DNA from: Aquimarina sp. U1-2
GTDB lineage: Bacteria; Bacteroidota; Bacteroidia; Flavobacteriales; Flavobacteriaceae
Assembly: GCF_017897595.1 (NCBI RefSeq)
Contig: NZ_JAGKIK010000001.1
Span: 248,001-312,000, forward strand
DNA length: 64,000 bases
Reading direction: 5' to 3'
The notes under the pieces: model-generated
Told to the model about the DNA's origin: nothing
The model's input: only the letters and a program-made list of their open reading frames with translations
Databases searched by the model: none
In this document: positions 44,877 to 53,360 of the stretch, piece after piece
Layout of the letters: the number at the start of each line of letters is the position of its first letter
Position numbering within the stretch: position 1 is the first letter of the stretch
Translations under genes and position numbers: made by a program

Positions 44877-45869
44877 ATGAAGAAAAATATCGCTATTTTA
44901 ATGGGAGGCTATTCCAGTGAATTTGATATATCGATTCAAAGCGGAAATGTCGTATACAAACATCTGGACCGCACAAAATATAACCCTTATCGAATATATA
45001 TCACAAAACAGAGTTGGTATTTTCTAGATGATCACGAACAAAAACATGTTGTTGATAAAAATGATTTCTCATTGTTACATAACGGGACTAAAGTTAACTT
45101 TGATGTTGCGTTTAATAGCATTCATGGCACCCCGGGTGAAGATGGTTTGATACAGGCTTATTTTGAACTAATAGGTATTCCTCAAACATCATGTGGATTT
45201 TACGCTGCGGCTCTTACTTTTAATAAAAGAGACTGTATAAGTACATTAAAACCCTATGGCATACCGACTGCAATCAATTACTTGTTGAATAAAGGTGATC
45301 ATATAAACGTAAATGAAATTTTGGATCGAGTAGGCCTACCCTGTTTTGTAAAAGCAAATAAAGCGGGTAGTAGTTTCGGAATTTCTAAGGTTAAAAAGGC
45401 TGAAGAGCTACTTCCGGCTATCGAGCTATCTTACCAGGAAGATGATGAGATCATTATTGAGTCTTTTTTAAGCGGAACGGAAGTATCTGTAGGAGTAATC
45501 ACATATAAAGGAGAGTATGTAGTGCTTCCGATTACTGAAATTGTTTCAGAAAATGAATTCTTTGATTATGAAGCCAAATATCAGGGCAAATCACAAGAAA
45601 TTACTCCGGCTCGACTTACACCCGAAGACACAAAAAAAGTACAAGAACTCGCCTTACGTATATATCGAATACTCAAGATCAAGGGGTTTTCGAGAAGTGA
45701 GTATATTTTTCATAAAGGAGAACCTCATTTTATCGAAATTAACACTACACCCGGATTTAGCGAAGCTAGTATATTACCACAACAAGCATTAGCAGCTGGC
45801 ATCAGTATACAGGATTTATTATCGAATACTATTGAAGAAGCTATTATAATTCAGAATTCTGAATTCTGA
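44877..45869 (+). CDS. ddl: D-alanine--D-alanine ligase
   Basis: A 330-residue ATP-grasp enzyme making the D-Ala-D-Ala dipeptide for peptidoglycan. KNIAILMGGYSSEFDISIQSG is the N-terminal substrate block, NSIHGTPGEDGLIQAYFEL the Glu-Asp segment, PCFVKANKAGSSFGI the ATP lysine region, and HFIEINTTPGFSEASILPQQA the metal-binding end. Length fits Ddl. It is followed 62 bp later by coaD, which also has its own -7 box. Confidence 0.95.
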   Translation: MKKNIAILMGGYSSEFDISIQSGNVVYKHLDRTKYNPYRIYITKQSWYFLDDHEQKHVVDKNDFSLLHNGTKVNFDVAFNSIHGTPGEDGLIQAYFELIGIPQTSCGFYAAALTFNKRDCISTLKPYGIPTAINYLLNKGDHINVNEILDRVGLPCFVKANKAGSSFGISKVKKAEELLPAIELSYQEDDEIIIESFLSGTEVSVGVITYKGEYVVLPITEIVSENEFFDYEAKYQGKSQEITPARLTPEDTKKVQELALRIYRILKIKGFSRSEYIFHKGEPHFIEINTTPGFSEASILPQQALAAGISIQDLLSNTIEEAIIIQNSEF

Positions 45870-45898
45870 ATTTAGATATATCATTTTAAATTCATTCC

Positions 45899-45906
45899 TA
45901 TCTTTG
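45899..45906 (+). promoter_or_regulatory. -7 promoter box of coaD
   Basis: TATCTTTG, an exact TAnnTTTG match, 25 bp upstream of the coaD start. Confidence 0.45.
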
Positions 45907-45931
45907 CATATACACCAATCATTACTTACTC

Positions 45932-46387
45932 ATGAGAAGAGCTGTTTTTCCCGGGTCTTTTGATCCCATTACATTAGGACATTACGATATTATTAAAAGA
46001 GGGTTAACCCTTTTTGACGAGATCATTATTGCTATAGGAATCAATGCCGATAAAAAATATATGTTCTCATTAGAAGAAAGAAAACAGTTCATCGAGAAAT
46101 CCTTTATAGGTGAATACAAAATAAAGGTTATGACGTACAAAGGACTAACCGTTGATTTTTGTAAACAACAGCAGGCGAGTTTTATATTAAGAGGACTTCG
46201 AAATCCGGCAGATTTTGAATTCGAAAAAGCTATCGCACATACCAATCGTAAATTGTCTGAAATTGAAACCGTATTCTTATTAACCTCATCGGGTAAAAGT
46301 TACATCTCGTCTTCTATCGTTCGAGATGTGATTAGAAACGGAGGAGATTTTTCAGGACTAGTTCCAGATACGGTAAACATTAAATAA
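45932..46387 (+). CDS. coaD: phosphopantetheine adenylyltransferase
   Basis: A 151-residue nucleotidyltransferase that makes dephospho-CoA from 4'-phosphopantetheine and ATP. The T/HxGH motif is in FPGSFDPITLGHYDIIKRG, followed by ALTRGLR-equivalent FILRGLRNPADFEFE and the C-terminal SYISSSIVRDVIRNGGD. Length and motifs are standard. Confidence 0.96.
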   Translation: MRRAVFPGSFDPITLGHYDIIKRGLTLFDEIIIAIGINADKKYMFSLEERKQFIEKSFIGEYKIKVMTYKGLTVDFCKQQQASFILRGLRNPADFEFEKAIAHTNRKLSEIETVFLLTSSGKSYISSSIVRDVIRNGGDFSGLVPDTVNIK

Positions 46388-46595
46388 GCCGTGATTGATA
46401 AGGCTATTTTGCTATTGAACTGGTTTGAAATTTTTTAGGGTTACCCATCTAAGTCTCAGATACTACTTTCCGGGATATTTATGATCAGTGATAGCTTACA
46501 CTTCTCTACATCTGCTCTCAAGAGGAGACTTTTGCCTCCCTTCCGTTGAAGACGATGGCACGGTAGCGACAGATGAGATAGAGCGCTGGAGTCTA

Positions 46596-46740
46596 CGTCA
46601 AGCTGAATACTGAAACGAGTTCAGCACAGGCTTGTTTCAGCTTTTCATCTCAATGTCTGAAAATAAACGTAATGAGATCCTGAAATGAATTCAGGATGAC
46701 TTCTCAGTTAAATTTTAGGTATAATAACGAACAATCAATA
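46596..46740 (+). repeat. family A dispersed repeat, copy 4 (5'-truncated)
   Basis: About 145 bp matching the other copies from CGTCAAGCTGAATACTGAAA to the end, but missing the first 30 bp (the GAATATCCGTAAT... part). Both hairpins are kept. The 367-bp coaD-crp gap is otherwise filled by about 205 bp of unexplained sequence (46388-46595) containing GACGATGGCACGG and weak inverted repeats around CATCTG/CAGATG. Confidence 0.9.
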
Positions 46741-46754
46741 AAGAATTTAAACGT

Positions 46755-47324
46755 ATGAAAGAATTACATCAATTTATAAATAATTATTTCGGAGTTACTG
46801 TTGAAGAAACGAATCAAATTTCCAGATTCTTTTTAGAACACACATTGCCAAAAGGAGAGTTTTTTGTAGAAAAAGGAAACTATTGTAATCAACTAAGCTT
46901 TATACATTCGGGGTATCTAAGAGTTTTTGCAGAGACTGAACATAAAGAAGTTACACAATGGATATCAACACCAGGATATTTTGTTACCGATCTCTCGAGC
47001 TTATTGTTTGGCACCCCTTCCCGTTTTAATATTCAGGCGTTAACAGATTGTAGTTTGTATACTATTAAACGATCAGACTATCAAAACCTTGGTAACTATA
47101 TCGCCAAATGGGATACTATTGAAAAATTATTTATAGCGAAATGTTTTGTCACTTTAGAAAATCGAATTTTTCATCAATTATCCAAATCGGCAGAAGAACG
47201 TTATCAAGAACTGTTTTCTGAAAACCCTATGCTTTTTAATCAAATTCCTTTACAATACTTAGCATCAATGTTAGGTATGACTCCAGAAACTTTAAGTCGA
47301 ATTCGTAAAAAAGGAACTTCTTGA
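46755..47324 (+). CDS. Crp/Fnr-family transcriptional regulator
   Basis: 189 residues: a cyclic-nucleotide-binding-like domain (about 1-130; LPKGEFFVEKGNYCNQLSFIHSGYLRVF) and a C-terminal winged-helix (QIPLQYLASMLGMTPETLSRIRKK). It lacks the Arg and Ser that hold cAMP phosphate in Crp, and it has no N-terminal Cys cluster of Fnr type, so the ligand is unknown. It is preceded closely by family A copy 4. The next gene (SRPBCC) lies 204 bp away. Confidence 0.88.
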   Translation: MKELHQFINNYFGVTVEETNQISRFFLEHTLPKGEFFVEKGNYCNQLSFIHSGYLRVFAETEHKEVTQWISTPGYFVTDLSSLLFGTPSRFNIQALTDCSLYTIKRSDYQNLGNYIAKWDTIEKLFIAKCFVTLENRIFHQLSKSAEERYQELFSENPMLFNQIPLQYLASMLGMTPETLSRIRKKGTS

Positions 47325-47438
47325 TATAGATCAAGTATTTCTAGTTTGTAGTATTTGAAATTTGTAGAAATAATAATGAACTCATCTTAATTTTTTCCGT
47401 TTCCTTAAAAACAAAAAGTCAAGATAGGTTCAGTAAAC

Positions 47439-47505
47439 TACCTCGGGGTAAGCTCACGAGGCAATCGTTGAAATAATTTTTCAATTTCAAGGCAGCCTAG
47501 AGGTA
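47439..47505. repeat. small palindromic element upstream of the SRPBCC gene
   Basis: The ends TACCTCGGGG and CCTAGAGGTA are inverted relatives and the middle contains TTGAAAT / ATTTCAA, so the segment can fold into a hairpin of about 67 nt. It ends 23 bp before the SRPBCC start. A second copy was not found in the window. Confidence 0.4.
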
Positions 47506-47528
47506 TTATCCAGTAAAAACATACTACT

Positions 47529-47942
47529 ATGGAAATTAAAACTGAAATTAAAATTAAAGCCACTTCTCAAAAAGTATGGCAAATTCTTATGGATTTTGAC
47601 AACTATCCGCAATGGAATCCCTTTATAAAAAAGATACACGGAGAGCCAAAAATTGGTCATACGATCAAAATAGTACTACCAGAGATGACGTTTACTCCTG
47701 TAGTCACCTCGCTTAAGATGAATAATGAATTTAAATGGTTAGGGAGTTTTTTATACAAAGGCTTGTTTGCTGGTGAACACAGATTTAAGATTGAAGATCA
47801 CGGTAACGGAACTCTTACTTTTTTACATTCAGAAAAATTTAGCGGGATTTTAGTTCCTATATTCAAGAGGAAGCTGCTTACCTCTACGAAACAAGGCTTT
47901 GAAGCGATGAACAAAAAAATTAAAGAAATTGCTGAAAAATAG
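47529..47942 (+). CDS. SRPBCC-fold protein (polyketide-cyclase/START-like)
   Basis: A 137-residue protein of the SRPBCC helix-grip fold. EIKIKATSQKVWQILMDFDNYPQWNPFIKKIHGEPKIG is the typical opening, and the C-terminal helix FKRKLLTSTKQGFEAMNKKIKEIA is typical too. Such domains bind hydrophobic ligands; the cargo here is unknown. It lies between a Crp/Fnr regulator and a methyltransferase. Confidence 0.85.
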   Translation: MEIKTEIKIKATSQKVWQILMDFDNYPQWNPFIKKIHGEPKIGHTIKIVLPEMTFTPVVTSLKMNNEFKWLGSFLYKGLFAGEHRFKIEDHGNGTLTFLHSEKFSGILVPIFKRKLLTSTKQGFEAMNKKIKEIAEK

Positions 47943-48040
47943 CGCTTTTAATTTAGCTCTAATAAAAAAAATCTCTTATCAATTCTAGTGTAGCTAGCGA
48001 TTATTTAATAATTTTAAAAAACTAGAAATGATCTTATCAT

Positions 48041-48862
48041 ATGCAAATACATGAAACCGCTTTTATCGTCTCAACCTATAGATCGCATCATGAAGATGTT
48101 AGTAAAGATATTTATGCCAAAATGTGGAACAACGCTGCAACAGATGCCATTATTCACGAAATATTTGAAAAAGTATCCATATACGAGGCAATTTTGCATA
48201 GCCTAAGAAACCGTTATTTTTATGAGCGGATGAATGCTTTTTTTTCTAATCATAAGGGAGGAACATTCATTAACTTCGGATCAGGATTTAGTATGTATCA
48301 ATTTTCATTAAGTAATGCTGTGGCTACCATTGAAATTGATAAAAAAGATATTATTGAGTACAAAAAACAGAAAATAGCACGTTGGATAAAAGATGGTAAA
48401 TTACCAGCTCGCCAATTAGATTATGCGGCTATTAACTTCAACAAACATAGTTTTAATGACATCGTAAAAACAATAAAATCTCTTATTAAAAAAGATCCTA
48501 CCTTTATTTTATTGGAAGGAGTATTATTTTTCTTGGATCTTGAAACTACCCGTATGCTGTTCGACGTATTTAAAAAGTTGCAAAAACCAGGAGATATTGT
48601 GGGTGTGGTAACATACCTACCTGAAGTTGAACATACGGCCGTATATAAACGTTTATTACATTATTTTGATAGTAATAATGACACTCATGATTCATTTCAT
48701 CACCAAACTCTAGAGGAATCATATTTTCATGCCATAAGCGGATATAAAGTAATTGAAAAGATTGATGAATTTGAATTATCAAAAATTTACCTATCTGAAT
48801 ATGATATCCAAAGTAAATCTGAAATTCTTAATGAAACGATGTTTCTTTTAAAAAAAAATTAG
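48041..48862 (+). CDS. LCM-family class I SAM methyltransferase
   Basis: The 273-residue protein belongs to the leucine-carboxyl-methyltransferase (PPM/COG3315) group: ERMNAFFSNHKGGTFINFGSGFSMYQF is the SAM-binding block with Gly-Ser-Gly, VATIEIDKKDIIEYKKQKI supplies the acidic residue for ribose, and FILLEGVLFFLDLETTRMLFDVFKKL is a signature of the family. Members methylate small acids or protein C-termini, and often act in natural-product pathways. The substrate is unknown. Its stop overlaps by 4 bp the stop of the convergent small membrane protein gene. Confidence 0.85.
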   Translation: MQIHETAFIVSTYRSHHEDVSKDIYAKMWNNAATDAIIHEIFEKVSIYEAILHSLRNRYFYERMNAFFSNHKGGTFINFGSGFSMYQFSLSNAVATIEIDKKDIIEYKKQKIARWIKDGKLPARQLDYAAINFNKHSFNDIVKTIKSLIKKDPTFILLEGVLFFLDLETTRMLFDVFKKLQKPGDIVGVVTYLPEVEHTAVYKRLLHYFDSNNDTHDSFHHQTLEESYFHAISGYKVIEKIDEFELSKIYLSEYDIQSKSEILNETMFLLKKN

Positions 48863-49077
48863 AATCCAGACATCATCACTCCACAAATCCCTAATCCAAC
48901 AACTAAGTAAATTCCGGCTAATATGAAAAATACTTTGCCGGCTTTACGTTGGCGATTGTAAAACAATAAAAACCCGATAAAAGAAAGAAACGCCGGTGGC
49001 CCTAGAAGTATTGCTAAAATTATATAAATTATACCGTCAAGACTTCCAGGCTCAAATAAGATTGCATCTAGTGTCAT
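48859..49077 (-). CDS. small two-helix membrane protein, third gene of the radical-SAM operon
   Basis: A 72-residue protein with two strongly hydrophobic helices (about 13-39 and 49-70) joined by the basic loop NRQRKAGK, which places the loop in the cytoplasm. No family recognised. Its start overlaps the stop of the radical SAM gene by 4 bp (ATGA), so it is very likely cotranslated with it and the Lgt-like gene. It could be a membrane accessory or anchor for that system. Confidence 0.7.
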   Translation of the reverse strand: MTLDAILFEPGSLDGIIYIILAILLGPPAFLSFIGFLLFYNRQRKAGKVFFILAGIYLVVGLGICGVMMSGF

Positions 49078-50468
49078 ATTGTTTCGTTTCTAAGTTTTTC
49101 AAGGTACTTTTGTTTATCATCTCTGTAGAATAAATTCATGGTTTCAAAAGGAATAATTTTGTAATCTTTATTTACGATATGAACGCAAGATTTTTTTATC
49201 GCCCGTACATCAAAATTGTAGGCATCTATGAATTGCATAATTATGATTCGAAACAGATTATCATACCCTAAGTCAGGAGCATCGATCTCTGGAAGGCAAC
49301 ACATAATAGATTTCAAGTTTTCTGAGGCTACCGCTACCGAATTTCCGGTACTAAATAATTCTAAAACTTTACCATGCAGTTCTTGATCTTGCTCATAAAC
49401 AATGGTATTCTTGCCATTATCCAATAAATCAGCAGGGTTTATATATCGGGTTAGTGGTAAAATACCATCTTCATTTTTTAAAGCATACCCCATAACCAAA
49501 GCATCTGGATTACAGGGTACAGGAATCAAATCATCGGCATTAAAAACCGGAAATTGTTCCAAAATTTTTCTTCTTACCTCGGTAAGCGTGATTCTACTGG
49601 TTTGTGCGTCAAAATCTTCAAGACGCCCAGCTATTTGTGTAGGCTGAAAAGTAACACCACGTACACATTTTTGCTTAATTGCATAAGCAAGTATATCTCC
49701 TATCTCATCATCATTAAGACCTTTTTCTAAAGTGACCACCAAAGTAGTAGAAAGATTAAACTGATTAAGGTTGGCAATGGCCAGCTTTCGAACGGTAGTT
49801 ACATCTTCTCCTCTTAGCTTTTTAAGCACTTCTACTTGTAAAGAGTCAAATTGCAAATAAATCTCAAAATCTGGCATATAACCTGCCAGGCGTTCAGCAA
49901 ACCTTTTATCTTTTGCAATACGAACTCCATTTGTATTCAACATAAGGTGTCGAATAGGTAATGATTTGGCATAGTCTAAAATTTCAAAGAATTGAGGGTG
50001 TACCGTAGGTTCGCCCCCACTAATTTGTACGACATCGGGTTCTTTTTCGTTTTCGACAATCGCATCCAACATTTTTTTGATTTCTTCGATAGTACGATGG
50101 CGACCGTAATGCGGAGAAGAAGAAGCATAACATGTAGGGCAGGTTAGGTTACAACGATCTGTAACTTCGATAATCGTAAGACAAGAATGTTGCTCGTGAT
50201 CAGGGCATAAACCACAATCATAAGGGCAACCATAATCTGTTGTCGTATTGAATTTAAAAGGAAACTCTGATGGTTTATTATAATTCCGAAGGTTTTTATA
50301 ATACGCTACATCATCTGCAATTAAGACCTTTGATCTACCATGCTCGGGACAACGTTTGAGCATAAACACCTTATCATCTTCAAAAACTATTTTGGCGTCT
50401 ACTCTTTTAAGACACGTAGGGCACAAACTTAAAGTGAAATCGTAATACGTATAGTTTCTAGTTGGCAT
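49074..50468 (-). CDS. radical SAM enzyme of the MJ0619/tetraether-lipid-synthase (Tes) type
   Basis: 464 residues with several cysteine groups. An N-terminal CPTC (16-19) with C40-PEH43 resembles the rubredoxin-like metal site; then YGCPYDCGLCPDHEQHSC (Cys81, 85, 88, 96) is a second cluster segment; the core CNLTCPTC (Cys106, 110, 113) is the CxxxCxxC of radical SAM; ISGGEPTVHP binds SAM. Late CC and Cys residues (MCCLPE, KKSC) may bind another cluster. This arrangement matches the MJ0619 family, which includes archaeal tetraether synthase and methylases of lipids or pterins. In a flavobacterium the substrate is unknown. The 11-bp overlap with an Lgt-like gene suggests a lipid or lipid-linked target. 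Confidence 0.85.
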   Translation of the reverse strand: MPTRNYTYYDFTLSLCPTCLKRVDAKIVFEDDKVFMLKRCPEHGRSKVLIADDVAYYKNLRNYNKPSEFPFKFNTTTDYGCPYDCGLCPDHEQHSCLTIIEVTDRCNLTCPTCYASSSPHYGRHRTIEEIKKMLDAIVENEKEPDVVQISGGEPTVHPQFFEILDYAKSLPIRHLMLNTNGVRIAKDKRFAERLAGYMPDFEIYLQFDSLQVEVLKKLRGEDVTTVRKLAIANLNQFNLSTTLVVTLEKGLNDDEIGDILAYAIKQKCVRGVTFQPTQIAGRLEDFDAQTSRITLTEVRRKILEQFPVFNADDLIPVPCNPDALVMGYALKNEDGILPLTRYINPADLLDNGKNTIVYEQDQELHGKVLELFSTGNSVAVASENLKSIMCCLPEIDAPDLGYDNLFRIIIMQFIDAYNFDVRAIKKSCVHIVNKDYKIIPFETMNLFYRDDKQKYLEKLRNETI

Positions 50469-51198
50469 ACAATGATTTTCGGATCGTTTTATGATAATAA
50501 ATCCAGCATAAGATACACAAATACTGAATACTACTCAATCCGAAAATATAAAATGTATTGGGTTTTAAGAATTCTATCATGAATCGAAATGTAAAATAAA
50601 GGATCATAAAATACTGAAATAACCATCCATTTGGTAATGTTCTACTATTCTGAAGATACCTCAAAAAGACCCATAAAAGTATCAGGAAAATAATTTCGTA
50701 GAGCGCAATAGGGTGTCTTGGTAACCCATCACCAAGATCCATCGCCAGGAAAAAATCAGTTTTATTGCCGTAGGTAAATTCGTTGATCCCTGCAAAAAAA
50801 CAACCTATTCGCCCGATGAGAATCCCTAGAATTATAGGAAAAGTAAATACATCGCCCGAGGATTTTTTTTCACCTATTACTTTTTTTGCTAGTTCGACCC
50901 CGAGAAGTCCGCCAAATAGCCCTCCCATAATCGTTTTTGTATTGAGTACCATCAAAAGACCATCTAGATCTGAAGAGAAAAAAGGATGCTCTAAAAACCC
51001 GAAGATTCTAGATCCTAGAAAAGCTCCAAAAATTGCACCTATTACAATCGATAATCGATTTGTACTTGAAATAGGATCATGAGTTCTTTTTTTAAGGTAT
51101 ACGTAATATCGAAATCCACTAAAGAAGGCAGCATATTCTAAAATGAGATGAACATTCAGTTTAACATCAAAAATGACAGGTTCAAAAGGAATATCCAT
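50458..51198 (-). CDS. Lgt-like (prolipoprotein diacylglyceryl transferase family) membrane protein
   Basis: About 246 residues from the ATG at 51198, with roughly seven membrane helices. Lgt elements: DLKLNVHL-type start (FDVKLNVHLILEY), GARIFG-equivalent FLGSRIFGFLEHPF, LGILIGRIGCFFAGINEFTYG (the Gly-Arg-Ile-Gly loop) and LPRHPIALYEIIFL, the conserved Pro-x-x-Leu-Tyr-Glu. The motif ends diverge from housekeeping Lgt, so this may be a paralogue acting on another lipid acceptor. An in-frame ATG at 51261 exists only because a family B element supplies it, so I reject it. First gene of a three-gene overlapping operon. Confidence 0.82.
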   Translation of the reverse strand: MDIPFEPVIFDVKLNVHLILEYAAFFSGFRYYVYLKKRTHDPISSTNRLSIVIGAIFGAFLGSRIFGFLEHPFFSSDLDGLLMVLNTKTIMGGLFGGLLGVELAKKVIGEKKSSGDVFTFPIILGILIGRIGCFFAGINEFTYGNKTDFFLAMDLGDGLPRHPIALYEIIFLILLWVFLRYLQNSRTLPNGWLFQYFMILYFTFRFMIEFLKPNTFYIFGLSSIQYLCILCWIYYHKTIRKSLYAN

Positions 51199-51242
51199 AC
51201 ATTTTAGTACTACCAAATTATATATAAGCGTAATAGTGATAC

Positions 51243-51418
51243 TTAAACCCGCTTTATGCATTAGAATTTCGTTATGAGGGTTGAAAATGCCATAAAACCA
51301 AGTGTTTTCTAAGTTTCAGCATAGCATCGCTACGGTGAAACTTAAAAATACAACGTAGTGCTTGGTTTTGCAGCAGTTTAAAGCCGTAATAGATTTTCTA
51401 ATGCATAAAGCGGGTTAA
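51243..51418. repeat. family B palindromic element, copy 2
   Basis: About 176 bp, inverted relative to the copy at 26207-26377, with ends TTAAACCCGCTTTATGCATT and ATGCATAAAGCGGGTTAA. It folds into one long hairpin. It lies in the intergenic space between the lgt-like and sulP genes and contributes an alternative upstream ATG to the Lgt-like frame. The 452-bp gap 51199-51650 has no other supported gene; a 77-residue frame at 51434-51667 is probably chance. Confidence 0.88.
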
Positions 51419-51650
51419 AGATAAAAGTTTATAATGAATATCCGTAATCAATGGTATCCCACTATCTCCTTAAGCACAGTTGAGAGGTTAGTAAATCCAA
51501 CGAGCTTAAAATCAGGTCTCTACTGCACACAACCATACATTAAAGTTAATTTTATAATTGATAGCGGATATTCAAAAATATATCTGAAAATATCGACTTT
51601 TCATCCTTCCGAAAAAGAAAACCTGCAATACGTTTTTTATGCTACTTTAT

Positions 51651-53249
51651 TTACTCCATTACCTTAGCCATCACATGATATCTTGGATCATCTACATCGT
51701 GCTCTATTACGCTTGCTAATCTTGGGGATGCTTTGATCATTAATGCCTGGCATTCTTCGCTAAGGTGTTTTATTTTTACTTTTTTACCGGCTTCTTCATA
51801 TTTTCCGACCAAAGCCCAAATAGCCTCCAGAGCTGAATGGTCACTTACACGAGATTCTATAAAATCAATTTCTACACGATCAGGATCATTCGCCACATCA
51901 AATTTACTGTTAAAGGCCTGTATACTTCCGAAGAAAAGAGGTCCCCAGATCTCATATACCTTAGTTCCGTCTTCTTTTGTATGCTTCCTGGCTCGAATAC
52001 GCTTCGCATTTTCCCAGGAAAAAGCTAGAGCAGACATGATAACACCGGCAATTACAGCCACAGCCAAATCGAAAAACACAGTGAGAGAAGAGACTGCAAC
52101 CAACACAATAGCATCGGTTAGCGGTATTTTGTTTATAATGCGAAAGCTAGACCATGCAAAAGTACCAATAACCACCATAAACATCACTCCCACTAAGGCT
52201 GCAATAGGCACCTGTTCTATCAATCCCGATGCAAAAAGAATAAACAATAATAATGTAACAGCTGCAACAATACCAGAAAGCCTTGTGCGCCCGCCTCCTT
52301 TAATATTGATGATTGATTGCCCTATCATCGCGCAACCCCCCATACCCCCAAAAAAACCGGTAATAATGTTTGCACCTCCCTGCGCTAGACATTCTCTATT
52401 TGAGTTTCCTCTGGTTTCTGTTAGTTCATCAATAAGGTTTAGGGTCATTAGGGATTCAATAAGTCCGATCGCAGCTAATATCAAGGCATATGGCCCAATA
52501 AATTTTAACGTCTCCCACGACATAGGTATTTTCTGAAATATAGCTACCTGAAATTGAGGCAAGCCACCTTTAAGTCCTTCTCCTCCACCATCTCTAATAA
52601 AACTTCCTACAGTAGCTACATCCAATTTACCAAGAATTACAATAGAAGAAACCACTACAATACCAATGAGCGCTTCCGGAAGTTTGGCGGTAGCTTTTAA
52701 TTTTGGCAGTCCCCACATGATCAACATTGTAAGCAACACCAATCCCAGCATCAACCCTAATTCTGAACCTTGCATCCACACTTTATCCCCGTTTACAAAC
52801 TTTTTAAACATGCCTAATTGAGAAAGAAAAATAACGATTGCCAGACCATTGACGAATCCCATCATTACGGGGTGGGGAATTAATCGTACAAATTTTCCTA
52901 ATTTTAAAATTCCGGCAAGCATTTGTATCATACCCATTACAATTACTGTCGCAAAAAGATAGTACAAACCTAACTCTTCACCCTGAGCTCCCATTGCATT
53001 ACCTTCAGCTACAAGGCTTACCATTACTACAGCCAAAGCACCTGTTGCACCAGAGATCATACCTGGCCGACCTCCAAAAATCGAAGTAATCAATCCGATC
53101 ATAAATGCTGCATACAAACCTACCAAAGGATCAACTCCGGCAACAAATGCAAATGCTACTGCTTCTGGCACCAAAGCCAGTGCTACCGTTAATCCTGATA
53201 AAATATCATTTTTGGCATTAGCCACCCGTTTCTTAACAAACTCTGTCAT
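51651..53249 (-). CDS. SulP-family anion transporter with STAS domain
   Basis: 532 residues: about 10-14 membrane helices (SGLTVALALVPEAVAFAFVAGVDPLVGLYAAF; GATGALAVVMVSL; IPHPVMMGFVNGLAIVIFLSQ; GGMGGCAMIGQSIINIKGGGRTRLSG) followed by a C-terminal STAS domain (about 430-532, with VEIDFIESRVSDHSALEAIWAL). SulP proteins exchange or import sulfate, bicarbonate or other anions; the substrate cannot be fixed by eye. No carbonic-anhydrase gene is adjacent in the window. Confidence 0.95.
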   Translation of the reverse strand: MTEFVKKRVANAKNDILSGLTVALALVPEAVAFAFVAGVDPLVGLYAAFMIGLITSIFGGRPGMISGATGALAVVMVSLVAEGNAMGAQGEELGLYYLFATVIVMGMIQMLAGILKLGKFVRLIPHPVMMGFVNGLAIVIFLSQLGMFKKFVNGDKVWMQGSELGLMLGLVLLTMLIMWGLPKLKATAKLPEALIGIVVVSSIVILGKLDVATVGSFIRDGGGEGLKGGLPQFQVAIFQKIPMSWETLKFIGPYALILAAIGLIESLMTLNLIDELTETRGNSNRECLAQGGANIITGFFGGMGGCAMIGQSIINIKGGGRTRLSGIVAAVTLLLFILFASGLIEQVPIAALVGVMFMVVIGTFAWSSFRIINKIPLTDAIVLVAVSSLTVFFDLAVAVIAGVIMSALAFSWENAKRIRARKHTKEDGTKVYEIWGPLFFGSIQAFNSKFDVANDPDRVEIDFIESRVSDHSALEAIWALVGKYEEAGKKVKIKHLSEECQALMIKASPRLASVIEHDVDDPRYHVMAKVME

Positions 53250-53360
53250 AATTGCAATGTATAAGGGGGCAAAAATACGTTTATTTTGCAGTACCGCAAG
53301 TGTAAACTGTTTCTATTGTTTACAACCACATATTAGCAATTTTTAGTTTTTAAAACTTAG

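Noticed and set aside
51434-51667. 77-residue frame after the family B element
   Set aside because: No family features; it overlaps the end of the sulP gene on the other strand and begins with sequence shared with repeat family A (GAATATCCGTAAT).
51733-52536. 267-residue frame antisense to sulP
   Set aside because: The sulP protein has clear transporter and STAS motifs; the antisense frame is a shadow of its codon pattern and has no domain.
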